In this document: piece after piece, positions 34,820 to 46,014 of the stretch
How positions within the stretch are numbered: the stretch's first letter is position 1
Layout of the letters: each line of letters begins with the position of its first letter
Source of the DNA: Pseudomonadota bacterium
Lineage (GTDB): Bacteria; Pseudomonadota; Alphaproteobacteria; Rhizobiales; Phreatobacteraceae
Reading direction: 5' to 3'
Assembly: GCA_020161695.1 (NCBI GenBank)
Contig: JAIUOO010000005.1
Coordinates: 124,001 to 188,000, forward strand
DNA length: 64,000 nucleotides
Program-made: the position numbers and the translations under genes
Notes under the pieces: model-generated
Database searches by the model: none
Seen by the model: only the letters and a program-made list of their open reading frames with translations
What the model was told of the DNA's origin: nothing

Positions 34820-34842
34820 ATGCCCGGCTCAAGGCCGGGCAT
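34820..34842. repeat. Short palindromic interspersed-type repeat in a convergent gap
   Basis: ATGCCCGGC (34820-34828), loop TCAAG and GCCGGGCAT (34834-34842) form a perfect 9-bp stem, preceded by CCGTGG and followed by GAC. The wording GTGGATGCCCGGCTCAAGGC followed by CGGGCATGAC is that of a short repeat I know to recur between genes in several Hyphomicrobiales genomes. It may serve as a bidirectional transcript end between the convergent genes at 34728 and 34872. Only this copy is visible in the window. Confidence 0.6.
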
Positions 34843-34871
34843 GACAGATCAAGCGGGCATCGGCGCGGTGC

Positions 34872-36041
34872 TCAGATCGCCCCGTACACTCCCCGCTCAA
34901 ACGCCTTGAACAGCTTGACCGAGCGCGGATCGTAGAATGGCACGACCTGCGTCAGGAACACCGCGGCGATGCCCTTCGCGGGGTCGATCCAGTAATAGGT
35001 GTTGGCGAAGCCGCCCCAGAACAGCGAACCGGCGGAACGTCCTTCGGCACTCTGTTCGCGGTTGATCTCGAAGGCCAGCGACCATCCCGTCGAGATGCCC
35101 GGAAAGAAATCGACGCTCCTGAGCCCCATCGGCGACATCAGCCCCATGGCCGGGATCGAGAGGTCGGGGATCTGGTCGGTGGAGAGCGCCACGATGCTCT
35201 CGGGCTTCAGGATGCGCGCGCCGTTCAGCTCGCCGCCGTTGAGGATCATACGCACGAAGGTCAGGTAGTCGGGCGCGGTGGAATAAAGACCGCCGCCGCC
35301 AGACTCGAATTCCGGTTCCTGCACCACCACCATGTCGGTCGGCACATAGCTGCCGTCTTCCTTCACGCCATGCACCGTCGCACGGCGCGCCTGTTGCGAG
35401 GGCCCGAGGCGGAACATCGAATCCGTCATGCCGAGGGGGCCGAAGATGCGCTCTGCGAAGACCTCGCCGAGGCGCTTGCCGGTGACCGCCTCGACGATCT
35501 GGCCGGCCCAGTCGGTCGAGATGCCATAGATGAAGGCGCTGCCCGGTTCGGCGATGAGCGGCGCGGCGAGCGAGGCCTTGAGGCCGGTATTGGTGCCCGG
35601 CAGGCCGGTCGCCTTCATATATTTGCGGATGGCCGAGGAGGCGAAGTCGTAGCAATAGCCGGAGGTGTGGGTGAGCAGGTGCCTGACCGTCACCGGCGTC
35701 TTGGGCGCGCGGGTCAGCGGCTTGCCGTCCGCGTCGAAGTCGTGGAGCAGCTGCGCCTTGCCGATCTCGGGGCAGTAGCGCCCGGCGGGAGCATCGAGAT
35801 CGACCCTGCCCTCCTCGACGAGTTGCATCAGCGCGACCGTCGTCACCGCCTTGGTCATCGAAGCGACCCAGGCGACCGTATCGGGCGTCATCGGATCGGG
35901 ACCGGAAAGGCTTCGCTTGCCGAAGGCGCCTTCATAGATCGTGCCCTTGATGTCGCCGACCATGGCGACGACGCCGGGCACCTCGCCGGATTCAGCCGAG
36001 CGGGCGAGGATTTCGTCGAGCGCTGCCTTCATGGGATGCAT
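34872..36041 (-). CDS. Beta-lactamase-fold serine hydrolase (class C/EstB-like)
   Basis: 389 residues from the ATG at 36041 (alternative 36032). The catalytic SxxK is in [20 protein letters not shown] and the second motif Tyr in [11 protein letters not shown]. Conserved HTSGYCYDF and [18 protein letters not shown] fit the beta-lactamase/DD-peptidase family of esterases. There is no leader, so it is probably cytoplasmic and likely an esterase rather than a resistance enzyme. Longer frames upstream have proline/arginine-rich sequence unlike the family. It diverges from acs. Confidence 0.88.
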   Translation of the reverse strand: MHPMKAALDEILARSAESGEVPGVVAMVGDIKGTIYEGAFGKRSLSGPDPMTPDTVAWVASMTKAVTTVALMQLVEEGRVDLDAPAGRYCPEIGKAQLLHDFDADGKPLTRAPKTPVTVRHLLTHTSGYCYDFASSAIRKYMKATGLPGTNTGLKASLAAPLIAEPGSAFIYGISTDWAGQIVEAVTGKRLGEVFAERIFGPLGMTDSMFRLGPSQQARRATVHGVKEDGSYVPTDMVVVQEPEFESGGGGLYSTAPDYLTFVRMILNGGELNGARILKPESIVALSTDQIPDLSIPAMGLMSPMGLRSVDFFPGISTGWSLAFEINREQSAEGRSAGSLFWGGFANTYYWIDPAKGIAAVFLTQVVPFYDPRSVKLFKAFERGVYGAI

Positions 36042-36286
36042 CCGGTCGTTGGCGGGGGCCGGCACCATCGGCGGCGGCCGGCGGCGGGTCAATTCGGCCG
36101 AAGCGCCAGACACCGTCTTCGCCCAAGGTCGGGCGACCAAAGTGTGACGCCGCCTCTCTTGAGCCGGCATGTCGCCGCGACGTAAAGTCCGCGCGACAGA
36201 GGAGGCGGCCGGATAAAGGGCCGCCCCGTGGGGAAACGGCCTGTTGCCGCCGCCGGACGGACGGCAACCCATCGAGAGGGACAGCA

Positions 36287-38239
<1,953 letters not shown>

Positions 38240-38241
38240 CG

Positions 38242-38979
38242 ATGGGCGCCGGGCGGCATCTGACGCTCGGCGCGGCTCTGGTGGCTCTCGGCCTGCCACC
38301 CGCCTTCGCCTGCAATCCTGATCGCGCGGAGGCCGTGACCGGCCTGCGCGCCGACACGCCCCTCGCCTTCTCGGCGCCCGACGGGCGGCGCCTGCGGCTC
38401 CTTGCCCTGACGGGCGACGCCGCAGTCCCCGTCGAGCGGATCGACCGGATCGCGCCGCTGGGCGGCCTCGACCGCCACGAACGCCTGCCCGTCATCGCCC
38501 TCGGCCCCGACGGCCCCGTCGAAAGCCACCTCCTGCGCGACGGCCGCGCCCGCCTCTCCGCCAGCAGGGTCATCCCCCGCGACTGCTGGAGGGCGATGGA
38601 GGCCGCCGAGACCGAGGCCGTCGCGGCACGGCGCGGCATCTGGGCGGAGCCCGGCGCCTTGCTCGATGCCGGCGATGCCGATGCCCTGAAACGGTTCGAT
38701 GGCCGATTCGCCGTGGTTGCGGGGCGCGTCCGCAGCGTCCGGACGGTGCGCCGCATCACCTATGTGAATTTCGGCGCCTTCGGGTCCGGTGCGCTGACGG
38801 TAACCATAGCCGAGCGCGACATGCCCGCCTTTCGGGAATTCGGGCTTGAACCTGCCGCAATCCGCGGGCACATGCTGCGCGTGCGTGGGGTCGTGACGAT
38901 CCGGCGCGGCCCCTTCATCGCGGCGGCGATGCCGGAGCAGATCACAATCGCGGAGGCGCCGACACGAGGCGCGAGGTAG
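38242..38979 (+). CDS. Secreted SNase-like (thermonuclease-fold) protein, probably non-catalytic
   Basis: 245 residues from the ATG at 38242, three bases after the acs stop. A signal peptide (LGAALVALGLPPAFAC, residues ~8-23) ends in a cysteine, which could be a lipidation site although the -3 residue is atypical. The region ESHLLRDGRARLSASRVIPR and EAVAARRGIWAEPG matches the core of staphylococcal-nuclease domains. The catalytic Asp/Glu/Arg set (usually R..GIDAPE) is not seen, so activity is doubtful. Followed by a second domain of beta character. It precedes the M48 lipoprotein gene by 9 bp. Confidence 0.6.
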   Translation: MGAGRHLTLGAALVALGLPPAFACNPDRAEAVTGLRADTPLAFSAPDGRRLRLLALTGDAAVPVERIDRIAPLGGLDRHERLPVIALGPDGPVESHLLRDGRARLSASRVIPRDCWRAMEAAETEAVAARRGIWAEPGALLDAGDADALKRFDGRFAVVAGRVRSVRTVRRITYVNFGAFGSGALTVTIAERDMPAFREFGLEPAAIRGHMLRVRGVVTIRRGPFIAAAMPEQITIAEAPTRGAR

Positions 38980-38988
38980 CTCAGGACC

Positions 38989-40446
38989 GTGATTCGGTTC
39001 GCAGGAGCGCAGGGTGGGTTTTGCCGGTCGGCCGTGCCGGCCGCGATGGCGCTCGCCCTGATTCTGTCGGGCTGCGCGACCTCTCCCGAGGTTCCCGTGC
39101 CCGTTCCGGAGCCGGCGCCGACCGAGTCCCGTCTGCCGCCGCTGACCTCGCGCGACCATTCGCGCATCCTCGCGGCCTTCGGCGGCGAATACAGCGCCCC
39201 GGCCGTCGAGCGACTGGCAAGCGAGATCTTCGAGAAGCTCGGCGCCGCCTCCGACCGGCCGGACCAGCGCTACCGGCTGACCGTTCTCAATTCGCCGACG
39301 ATCAACGCCTTTGCCCTGCCCTCGGGCCATCTCTATGTCACTCGCGGCATGCTGGCGCTGATCAACGACGTCAGCGAATTCGCCGCCGTTCTCGGCCACG
39401 AAATGGCTCATGTCTCGGCCCGCCATGCGAGCCAGCGCGAGGACCAGGTGCGCACCAGCGAACTGGTGGCGGTGATGCGCGCGCGCCTCCTCAACGACCT
39501 TGCCGGCGCCGAGGCCCGGCGCGAGGCGGCCCGCCTGTCGCTCGCCGGCTTCTCCCGCAGCCAGGAGCTGGAAGCCGACGCCATCGGCGTCGCGCTCATC
39601 GCCAAGGCCGGTTTCGATCCCTACGGCGCCTCGCGCTTCCTCCAGACCATGGATCGCAACGCCGCGCTGCGCACGCCGACACAGGCCGCTGGCGGCGGGC
39701 CCGACTTCCTCGCTTCGCACCCCTCGACGCCCGAACGCGTGCGCCAGGCCGTGCTCACCGCCCGCCAGCACATCGCCCCGGATGGACGGCCGCGCGACCG
39801 CGAGCGCTATCTGCGCGCCATCGAAGGCCTGACCTTCGGCGAGGACCCGCGTCAGGGCGTCGTGCGCGGCCGCACCTTCATCCACCCGCGCCTCGGCTTC
39901 ACGGTCACGGCGCCGGATGGCTTCACGCTGGAGAATTCGCGCTCGGCGGTCACCGGCCTCGGCCCGAACGACATGGCGGTGCGCCTCGACGTAGTGCGGG
40001 TGCCGGCGAGCCAGACGCTGACCGCCTACCTGACTTCGGGCTGGATCGACGGGCTGTCGGAGACGACGGTCGAGCAGGTCACGGTCAACGGTTTCCAGGG
40101 CGCGACCGCCGTGGCGCGCGGCAACGACTGGTCGTTCCGCATCTTCGTCGTGCGTTTCGGCAGCGAGGTCTATCGGATCATCTACGCCGCGCGTGACCTG
40201 AACGGCGAAGTCGATGCCACCTTCCGCGCCTCGATGGAGAGCTTCCGTCGCCTCACCGCAGCGGAAGCCGCGGTCAAGCCCGACCGCATCCGCCTGATCC
40301 GCGCCGGCGAGGGCGATACGGTCGACACTTTCGCTCGCCGCATGCAGGTGCAGGATCGCGCTGTGGAGCGGTTCCGGGTGCTCAACGGCCTCGGCGACGG
40401 CGACCAGCCGCGCGGCGGCGAGCTGGTCAAGGTCATCGGCGAATAG
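38989..40446 (+). CDS. M48-family metalloprotease lipoprotein (BepA/LoiP-like)
   Basis: 485 residues from a GTG at 38989. A lipobox LILSGCAT makes it an outer-membrane-type lipoprotein. The zinc protease motif is VLGHEMAHVSARHASQRE, with the downstream Glu in SQELEADAIGVAL. The catalytic domain spans ~60-280. The C-terminal region carries a LysM-like segment (IRAGEGDTVDTFARRMQVQD). Family members take part in outer-membrane quality control. It is the last gene of the acs-SNase-M48 run. Confidence 0.9.
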   Translation: MIRFAGAQGGFCRSAVPAAMALALILSGCATSPEVPVPVPEPAPTESRLPPLTSRDHSRILAAFGGEYSAPAVERLASEIFEKLGAASDRPDQRYRLTVLNSPTINAFALPSGHLYVTRGMLALINDVSEFAAVLGHEMAHVSARHASQREDQVRTSELVAVMRARLLNDLAGAEARREAARLSLAGFSRSQELEADAIGVALIAKAGFDPYGASRFLQTMDRNAALRTPTQAAGGGPDFLASHPSTPERVRQAVLTARQHIAPDGRPRDRERYLRAIEGLTFGEDPRQGVVRGRTFIHPRLGFTVTAPDGFTLENSRSAVTGLGPNDMAVRLDVVRVPASQTLTAYLTSGWIDGLSETTVEQVTVNGFQGATAVARGNDWSFRIFVVRFGSEVYRIIYAARDLNGEVDATFRASMESFRRLTAAEAAVKPDRIRLIRAGEGDTVDTFARRMQVQDRAVERFRVLNGLGDGDQPRGGELVKVIGE

Positions 40447-40532
40447 ACTACCATACAAGTTTCGCTTGCACCGGGCCGCCCCTTGGCCTTTCCTCTCCGG
40501 CCTGAACGAGGAAACATCAGGGGCATCCGACA

Positions 40533-41300
40533 ATGACACTCAAGACATTCGACCTGACCGGCCGCCGCGCACTCGTCACCGGTTCGGGCAGCGGCATCGG
40601 CCTCGCCTATGCCGAGGGTCTTGCCGGGGCCGGCGCGGAAGTGGTCCTCAACGGCCGCGACAAGGGCAAGCTCGACGCGGCCGAAAAGGCGTTGAAGGCC
40701 AAGGGCTTCAAGGTTGCAACGAGCGCCTTCGACGTCACCGATCCCGCGGCGGTCAATGCCGGGATCGACGCGATCGAGAGCGAGCGCGGGCCCATCGACA
40801 TCCTCGTCAACAATGCCGGCATGACCATTCGTCAGAAGCTGGAGGATTTCGCCGATGCCGACTGGCGGCGCGTCATGGCGACCAATATCGACAGCGTGTT
40901 CTACGTGTCCAAGGCCGTCGCGCGGCACATGCTGAAGCGCGGCTACGGCAAGATCATCAACACCTGCTCGGTGATGAGCGAACTCGGCCGGCCCTCCATC
41001 GCGCCCTATACCGCGTCGAAGGGCGCGGTGAAGATGATGACCAAGCAGATGGCGGTCGAATGGGGCGCGCGCGGCATCCGTTCCAACGGCATCGCGCCCG
41101 GCTATTTCAAGACCGAACTGACCGACGCACTGGTGAAGGATCCGGCCTTCAGCGCCTGGGTCGGCACGCGCACGCCGCTGGGACGCTGGGGCAATGTCGA
41201 GGAATTGCAGGGCGCCTGCGTCTTTCTCGCGGCGCCGGCCTCGGACTATGTCACCGGCCACGTGCTGTTCGTCGACGGCGGCCTGACGGCGTCGGTCTGA
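40533..41300 (+). CDS. SDR oxidoreductase, gluconate 5-dehydrogenase-like
   Basis: 255 residues, classical short-chain dehydrogenase. The cofactor motif is TGSGSGIGLAYAEGL and the NNAG motif VNNAGMTIR. The catalytic Ser is in NTCSVMSELGRPSIAPY, and YTASKGAVKMM holds Tyr and Lys. The C-terminal FVDGG is intact. The overall match is best to the gluconate 5-dehydrogenase branch, but the substrate is not certain. Monocistronic, with AGGAAAC upstream (40510-40516). Confidence 0.85.
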   Translation: MTLKTFDLTGRRALVTGSGSGIGLAYAEGLAGAGAEVVLNGRDKGKLDAAEKALKAKGFKVATSAFDVTDPAAVNAGIDAIESERGPIDILVNNAGMTIRQKLEDFADADWRRVMATNIDSVFYVSKAVARHMLKRGYGKIINTCSVMSELGRPSIAPYTASKGAVKMMTKQMAVEWGARGIRSNGIAPGYFKTELTDALVKDPAFSAWVGTRTPLGRWGNVEELQGACVFLAAPASDYVTGHVLFVDGGLTASV

Positions 41301-41303
41301 GGA

Positions 41304-41849
41304 TCAGCGCACCACCATCACGGCGTCCTTCGCCAGCCGCGGCAGAATCTTTGCGAAATCCGCGATGCGGATGGCGACGCATCCCGCCGTCGGCGTGAAG
41401 CCGTCGCGCGCGCCGTGCCAGAAGATGGCACTGCCGCGATGACGCCGCACCGGCGCGTCGTTCCAGCCGAGCTCGGCGATCACGTCATAGAGGTGGTCGA
41501 CGCGCGTCAGCCGCTCTTCGGCCGGCCCCGGCGGACGGCGGATCAGGCGGTTATAGCGCCGGTCGCCGGCATCGTCGCACCAGGCATCCTCGGGGCGGAT
41601 GGCGCGGACCGGCCGACGCGTCTGCGGCCGGACGAGCCTGTCCTTTCGGAAGAAGACGCGGCGCAGCGGCAGGCGCGCACGCGGCGTCCGGCCGTCGCCC
41701 TCGCGCTTCACCGCGTTGATGCCGCCCCGGCCGAGGGCGCAGGGAAAGGCGGCAGCGCCGACATGAACCATGCCGCGCGACGGCCTGCCGGGCAGGGAAT
41801 GGACAAAAATCCGTGTAATCAGGCCTTTCGCCATGAAAATGTCATCCAT
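41304..41849 (-). CDS. L,D-transpeptidase (YkuD-like) family protein
   Basis: 181 residues. The catalytic signature is in FWHGARDGFTPTAGCVAIRI, with the active Cys in GCVAI, plus the upstream substrate region. There is no cleavable leader, but the protein is basic. Proposed start ATG at 41849 has AGAGAT upstream; ATG at 41834 is an alternative. YkuD enzymes cross-link peptidoglycan or attach lipoproteins to it. It diverges from the CenR/OtpR-like regulator, a family linked to envelope homeostasis, and this arrangement seems functional. Confidence 0.85.
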   Translation of the reverse strand: MDDIFMAKGLITRIFVHSLPGRPSRGMVHVGAAAFPCALGRGGINAVKREGDGRTPRARLPLRRVFFRKDRLVRPQTRRPVRAIRPEDAWCDDAGDRRYNRLIRRPPGPAEERLTRVDHLYDVIAELGWNDAPVRRHRGSAIFWHGARDGFTPTAGCVAIRIADFAKILPRLAKDAVMVVR

Positions 41850-41968
41850 ATCTCTACGACCGCGTCCGGCACTTCCGTAACGCGTCCGGCTGTTTGCGCG
41901 TAGTGCCCTTCTGTGTCCTATTCGAGCGCCCGTGACCACGGCCGCAAGTCCATCCCCCGGGTGATTCC

Positions 41969-42655
41969 ATGAGCCAAGTCCGCAAGATCCTGCTCTGCGA
42001 CGACGATGCCGACATGCGCGAAGCGCTGGCGGAACAGTTGGCGCTGCACGAGGAGTTCCAGACGATCAGCGTCGATGCGGCCGCCAAGGCGATCCAGTCG
42101 GTCAAGGGCGATCATTTCGACCTGCTGATCATGGATGTCGGCCTGCCGGACATGGACGGACGCGAAGCCGTCAAGATCATGCGCAAAGGCGGCTTCAAGA
42201 GCCCGATCATCATGCTGACCGGGCACGATACCGATTCCGACACGATCCTCGGGCTCGAGGCCGGCGCCAACGACTATGTGGTGAAACCGTTCCGGTTCGC
42301 CGTACTCCTCGCTCGCGTTCGCGCGCAATTGCGCCAGCACGAGGCCAGCGAGGACGCCGTCTTCCAGATCGGCAGCTATTCGTTCCGCCCCTCCGCCAAA
42401 CTGCTGGTCAACGAGAAGAACTCGAAGATTCGCCTAACCGAGAAGGAAACGGCGATCCTGCGCTACCTTTATCGGCAGGGCATCAAGCCGGTCTCGCGCG
42501 AGATCCTGCTGTCCGAGGTCTGGGGCTATAACTCCGGTGTCACCACCCACACGCTGGAGACACATATCTATCGGCTTCGCCAGAAGATCGAGAAAGACCC
42601 CGGCAACGCCTCGCTGCTGGTCACCGAGGGCGGCGGCTACAAGCTCGTGCCCTGA
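41969..42655 (+). CDS. cenR: OmpR-family response regulator, CenR/OtpR-like
   Basis: 228 residues. The receiver has the acidic pair CDDDADM, phospho-acceptor Asp56 in LLIMDVGLPDMDG, and Lys in VVKPFRFAVLL. The winged-helix effector is in the C-terminal ~100 residues (RLTEKETAILRYLYRQGIKP, ending EGGGYKLVP). The link EDAVFQIGSYSFRPSAKLL fits the CenR (Caulobacter) / OtpR (Brucella) envelope regulators. In Brucella the otpR gene is followed by a cyclic-nucleotide-binding protein gene; the same order occurs here. Likely controls cell-envelope genes, perhaps the divergent L,D-transpeptidase. Confidence 0.75.
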   Translation: MSQVRKILLCDDDADMREALAEQLALHEEFQTISVDAAAKAIQSVKGDHFDLLIMDVGLPDMDGREAVKIMRKGGFKSPIIMLTGHDTDSDTILGLEAGANDYVVKPFRFAVLLARVRAQLRQHEASEDAVFQIGSYSFRPSAKLLVNEKNSKIRLTEKETAILRYLYRQGIKPVSREILLSEVWGYNSGVTTHTLETHIYRLRQKIEKDPGNASLLVTEGGGYKLVP

Positions 42656-42764
42656 AGACGGTTTCGGACGGCGGCATGCGTCCGGCGCGCTGGTAGTCGG
42701 ATGCATTTTCTGCGAATCGTCGCCGTCCGGATTATAAGAAGCCTTCTCGCCCCCAGCGGACCTC

Positions 42765-43223
42765 ATGGCCCTCGACGACGACATCGCCCTTCTGGCCCGG
42801 GTGCCGCTATTCGCAAGCCTTGGCGGCGAACCGGTTCGTCTCCTCGCCTTCTCGTCGGAGACGCGGGAATTGCGGGCCGGCGACATCCTGTTCAAGGAGG
42901 GACAGGCCGCCGATTCCGGCTATGTCGTGGTCGAAGGCAGCCTGGTCCTTGCCAATTCTGCGGGTCTCGCCGACAGACATGCCACAAGAGGCGCGCTGCT
43001 CGGCGAGATCGCTCTGATCGTCGAGACCTTGCGGCCGGCGACGGCCACCGCGCGCGAACCCTGCACGGTGCTGCGAATCCCCCGCACGCTGTTCCGCCGG
43101 GTGCTCAGCGAGTTTCCGGATGCGGCCTTGCGCATCCACGAGGATTTCCGCGAGAAGATGCGGGCCACGACCGCCGACCTCAACCGCGTGGGGCGGCTGT
43201 TCGGGCCGGACGACCGCCGCTGA
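42765..43223 (+). CDS. Cyclic-nucleotide-binding domain protein
   Basis: 152 residues that make up one Crp-like cNMP-binding domain: FASLGGEPVRLLAFSSETRE, LFKEGQAADSGYVVVEGSL and the phosphate-binding-cassette region ALLGEIALIVETLRPATATA. The GEIAL cassette is present, and Arg-Pro-Ala-Thr-Ala occupies the place of the base-contact site. There is no DNA-binding domain, so it works through protein partners. It is 109 bp downstream of the OmpR regulator and 69 bp before the first hybrid kinase. Confidence 0.9.
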   Translation: MALDDDIALLARVPLFASLGGEPVRLLAFSSETRELRAGDILFKEGQAADSGYVVVEGSLVLANSAGLADRHATRGALLGEIALIVETLRPATATAREPCTVLRIPRTLFRRVLSEFPDAALRIHEDFREKMRATTADLNRVGRLFGPDDRR

Positions 43224-43295
43224 GCCTTGCTTGACGCAGGGTGATGGGCCCACCAATGTCCGCTGCGGTGGCCACGCGCCGCCCGGAGAGCGGTG

Positions 43296-45581
43296 ATGCC
43301 GGATAGCGGCGCGCGTGGCATTCTGCCCCGCCAAGACGGTTCTGACCTGTCCCGGCGCTTCGCCGGGCTGCTGATCTTGTGCGGCCTGCCTCTCCTTGCC
43401 CTCGTCCTGCTGCTCGGCTGGTCCACCTATGGCCGGGCCGAGATCACCGCACAGGCGCGCGAGCACCTCCTGGAACATCTCCTGCTGGTCGCCGGCACCA
43501 TCGCGACCTTTACGGTGCTGGCCCTGCTCGTCTGGCGCCAGTTCGTCGCGCCCGCGGTCGCCCTCGCGCGCGCGGCCGCCGGACAGGGGGCGGCCGACGA
43601 ACTCCCGACACCCTGGCACGGCCTGCGCGGGCAGCTCGATCTGGCGATGAGCCAGCAGGAAGCGAAGATCCATCAGCAGCGCGCCATGATCGACGGCATC
43701 CCGCTGCGCACCGTCTATGTCGACCCCGACCTGATCTATCGCGACGCCAACAAGGAATTCCTCGATTTTCTCGGCAAGCGGCGCGAGGAGGTGCTCGGCC
43801 ACACGGTCGAGCAGATCCTCGGCCCCAAGGTCGTCGCCCAGTACCAGAACATGGCCGAGCGCGTTCAGGGCGGCGAGACCATGCGCTGGGAGGGCTGGAT
43901 CAACTTCACCACCCGCGGCGAGCGCTACCTGCAGGTCTCGCTGATGCCCTATGTCGCGGTGGGCGACACCCGCATCGGTTTCCTCACCTTCACCCGCGAC
44001 CTGACCGAGCTCAAGCTCGGCGAGCAGGAGCTCGCCCGCAACATGGAGGCGCTGGCGCGCAGCGAGGCGCTGAACAAGGCCGTCGTCATGTCGTCGCTGG
44101 ATGCGATCATCGTCACCGACGAAAACTGGTCGGTGATCGAGTTCAATCCCGCGGCCGAGGCCATGTTCGGCTACCTCCGCGCCGAGGCGCTGGGCCGGCG
44201 CGCATGGGATCTGGTCGTGCCCGCCGACCAGCATCGGCTCCAGATCGACACCATGGCGCGCTACAAGGCCCGCGCCGACGACCGCAACCTCGCCCGTCGC
44301 TTCGAGGCGAAGGCGCAGCGCAAGGACGGCTCGACCTTTCCCGTGGAATATTCCGTCAACACGGTGCGTTCGGGCGACCATCGCCTGTTCATGGCGCATG
44401 CCCGCGACCTGACGGAGCCGCAGCGGCTGCAGGCCGAGGCCACCGCCAACCGCGAGCGGCTGCATCAGGTCGAAAAGCTGTCGGCCATGGGCTCCCTGCT
44501 CGCCGGCGTCGCGCACGAACTCAACAATCCGCTTGCCATTGTCATCGCGCAGTCCTCGCTCCTGGTCGAAAAGGCCGCCAGCGACGATGTCCGGCGACGG
44601 GGCGAGCGCATCCATGCCGCCGCCGAGCGCTGCGGGCGCATCGTCAAGAGCTTCCTCGCCATGGCGCGGCAGAAGCCCCCGCAGCGCGAGCCGATCGACA
44701 TCAACGCGGTCGCCTCGGGTGCCGTCGACATGGTGAGCTACGGCCTGAGGAGTTCGGATATCGAGCTCGACCTCAGCCTGGCGCCGGACCTGCCGCCGGT
44801 GACCGGCGACAAGGACCTGCTGGCGCAGGTCATCGCCAACCTGCTGATCAACGCCCAGCAGGCGCTGATGGACCGGCCCGCGCCGCGCCGGATCAGCCTG
44901 CACACCGCCCGCAGGGACGCCAGCATCACCATCATGGTCGCCGACAACGGGCCCGGCATTCCCGACGAACTGATGCGACGGGTCTTCGAACCCTATTTCA
45001 CCACCAAGCCGGCCGGCGTCGGCACCGGCATCGGCCTGTCGATCTGCCGCAACGTGATCGAGGCCCATGGCGGCAGCGTCGCGCTGTCCAACCAGCCCTC
45101 GGGCGGCGCGCGCTTCGATCTCGTCCTGCCCGCCGCGGAGGCGGCAATAGCCTCGGCGCCGAAGGCGGCCGGACCGGCGGCGACGGGCGGGCTTTCCGTC
45201 CTGATCGTCGATGACGAGGCGGATGTCGCGCGCAGCCTCGCCGAGATTCTCGAAGGCCTCGGGCACCGGCCGATCGTCACCGACCGCTCGACAGTGGCGC
45301 TGGAGACCATCGAGCGGACGCCTGTCGATATCGTCTTCGCCGACCTGAGGATGCCCGGCCTCGACGGCATCGACTTCCGCGACCGTATCCATGACCGCGA
45401 CCCAAAGCTTGCCGAGCGCACGATTATCGTCACCGGCGACACGGTGGCCGGCCCGGACAGGCTCGCCAAGGCGCGCGGCGGCGAGGTGGTCGTGCTGGAA
45501 AAGCCCTTCACCTTCGAGGATGTGCGCGGAATCCTCGCGAAGGTCGCCATCAGCGGCCTCGCCGATCGCCTGAAGCGCTGA
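43296..45581 (+). CDS. Hybrid sensor histidine kinase with two PAS domains (kinase 1)
   Basis: 761 residues from the ATG at 43296, chosen over GTG 43293 for its GGAGAG spacing. Two transmembrane helices (LLILCGLPLLALVLLLGWST and the following LLVAGTIATFTVLALLVWRQ) flank a very short periplasmic loop. Two PAS domains follow (YVDPDLIYRDANKEFLDFLG; then SSLDAIIVTDENWSVIEFNP). The HisKA has His407 in GVAHELNNPLAI, the ATPase domain DNGPGIPDEL and GVGTGIGLSICRNVIE. A C-terminal receiver has Asp683 in VFADLRMPGLDG. The short loop suggests sensing in the membrane or cytoplasm. It shares most of its C-terminal half with the kinase at 47890. Confidence 0.93.
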   Translation: MPDSGARGILPRQDGSDLSRRFAGLLILCGLPLLALVLLLGWSTYGRAEITAQAREHLLEHLLLVAGTIATFTVLALLVWRQFVAPAVALARAAAGQGAADELPTPWHGLRGQLDLAMSQQEAKIHQQRAMIDGIPLRTVYVDPDLIYRDANKEFLDFLGKRREEVLGHTVEQILGPKVVAQYQNMAERVQGGETMRWEGWINFTTRGERYLQVSLMPYVAVGDTRIGFLTFTRDLTELKLGEQELARNMEALARSEALNKAVVMSSLDAIIVTDENWSVIEFNPAAEAMFGYLRAEALGRRAWDLVVPADQHRLQIDTMARYKARADDRNLARRFEAKAQRKDGSTFPVEYSVNTVRSGDHRLFMAHARDLTEPQRLQAEATANRERLHQVEKLSAMGSLLAGVAHELNNPLAIVIAQSSLLVEKAASDDVRRRGERIHAAAERCGRIVKSFLAMARQKPPQREPIDINAVASGAVDMVSYGLRSSDIELDLSLAPDLPPVTGDKDLLAQVIANLLINAQQALMDRPAPRRISLHTARRDASITIMVADNGPGIPDELMRRVFEPYFTTKPAGVGTGIGLSICRNVIEAHGGSVALSNQPSGGARFDLVLPAAEAAIASAPKAAGPAATGGLSVLIVDDEADVARSLAEILEGLGHRPIVTDRSTVALETIERTPVDIVFADLRMPGLDGIDFRDRIHDRDPKLAERTIIVTGDTVAGPDRLAKARGGEVVVLEKPFTFEDVRGILAKVAISGLADRLKR

Positions 45582-45588
45582 CCCGGTT

Positions 45589-46014
45589 CTATTCGGCCGC
45601 GATGGCCATCTCGGCGGCCGCCTCCGCCATGGCGTCGGCGACAGTGCCATAGGCGAGCGCCCAGGCCGCCTGGGCTGCGTCGTCGAAATCCTCGCCCAGC
45701 ATTTCCTCGAGCGTCGCCAGAAGCGCCTCGCCGACGGCGTTGTAATGGTCTGGCTGAACGCCGTAGCCGGCATGGCGCATGCCGAGCTCGCGCACGTCGG
45801 GCATCACGGCCTGGAGATTGTCCAGCGACAGGATGATGTGCGCCAGCGCCTGGACCAGCTTCGCGCGCTGCGGCCGCATGTCGGCCGGGAACATCGGGCG
45901 AATGGTCGGATCACCGTCGAACAGGCGATCGTAGAACGCCGCCGCGAAAGCCTCCTTGCGGGGGGCGATCTGGCCGAACTGGCGGCGGATCGTGGCGGTC
46001 TGGGCGGGCGTCAT
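45589..46014 (-). CDS. Single-domain globin (flavohaemoglobin-type)
   Basis: 141 residues of classic 3-over-3 globin fold: FYDRLFDGDPTIRPMFP has the CD1 phenylalanine region, and the proximal His lies in LGMRHAGYGVQPDHY. There is no reductase domain, so it is a stand-alone haem protein like VHb/Cgb. It may bind O2 or NO. It converges on kinase 1 (7 bp apart), and its start overlaps the stop of a possible small ORF. Location within a sensor-kinase cluster makes a redox or NO-related role plausible. Confidence 0.9.
   Translation of the reverse strand: MTPAQTATIRRQFGQIAPRKEAFAAAFYDRLFDGDPTIRPMFPADMRPQRAKLVQALAHIILSLDNLQAVMPDVRELGMRHAGYGVQPDHYNAVGEALLATLEEMLGEDFDDAAQAAWALAYGTVADAMAEAAAEMAIAAE

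Noticed and set aside
42807..45773. 988-codon minus-strand frame opposite kinase 1
   Set aside because: Antisense shadow with biased composition; it crosses several genuine gene boundaries.
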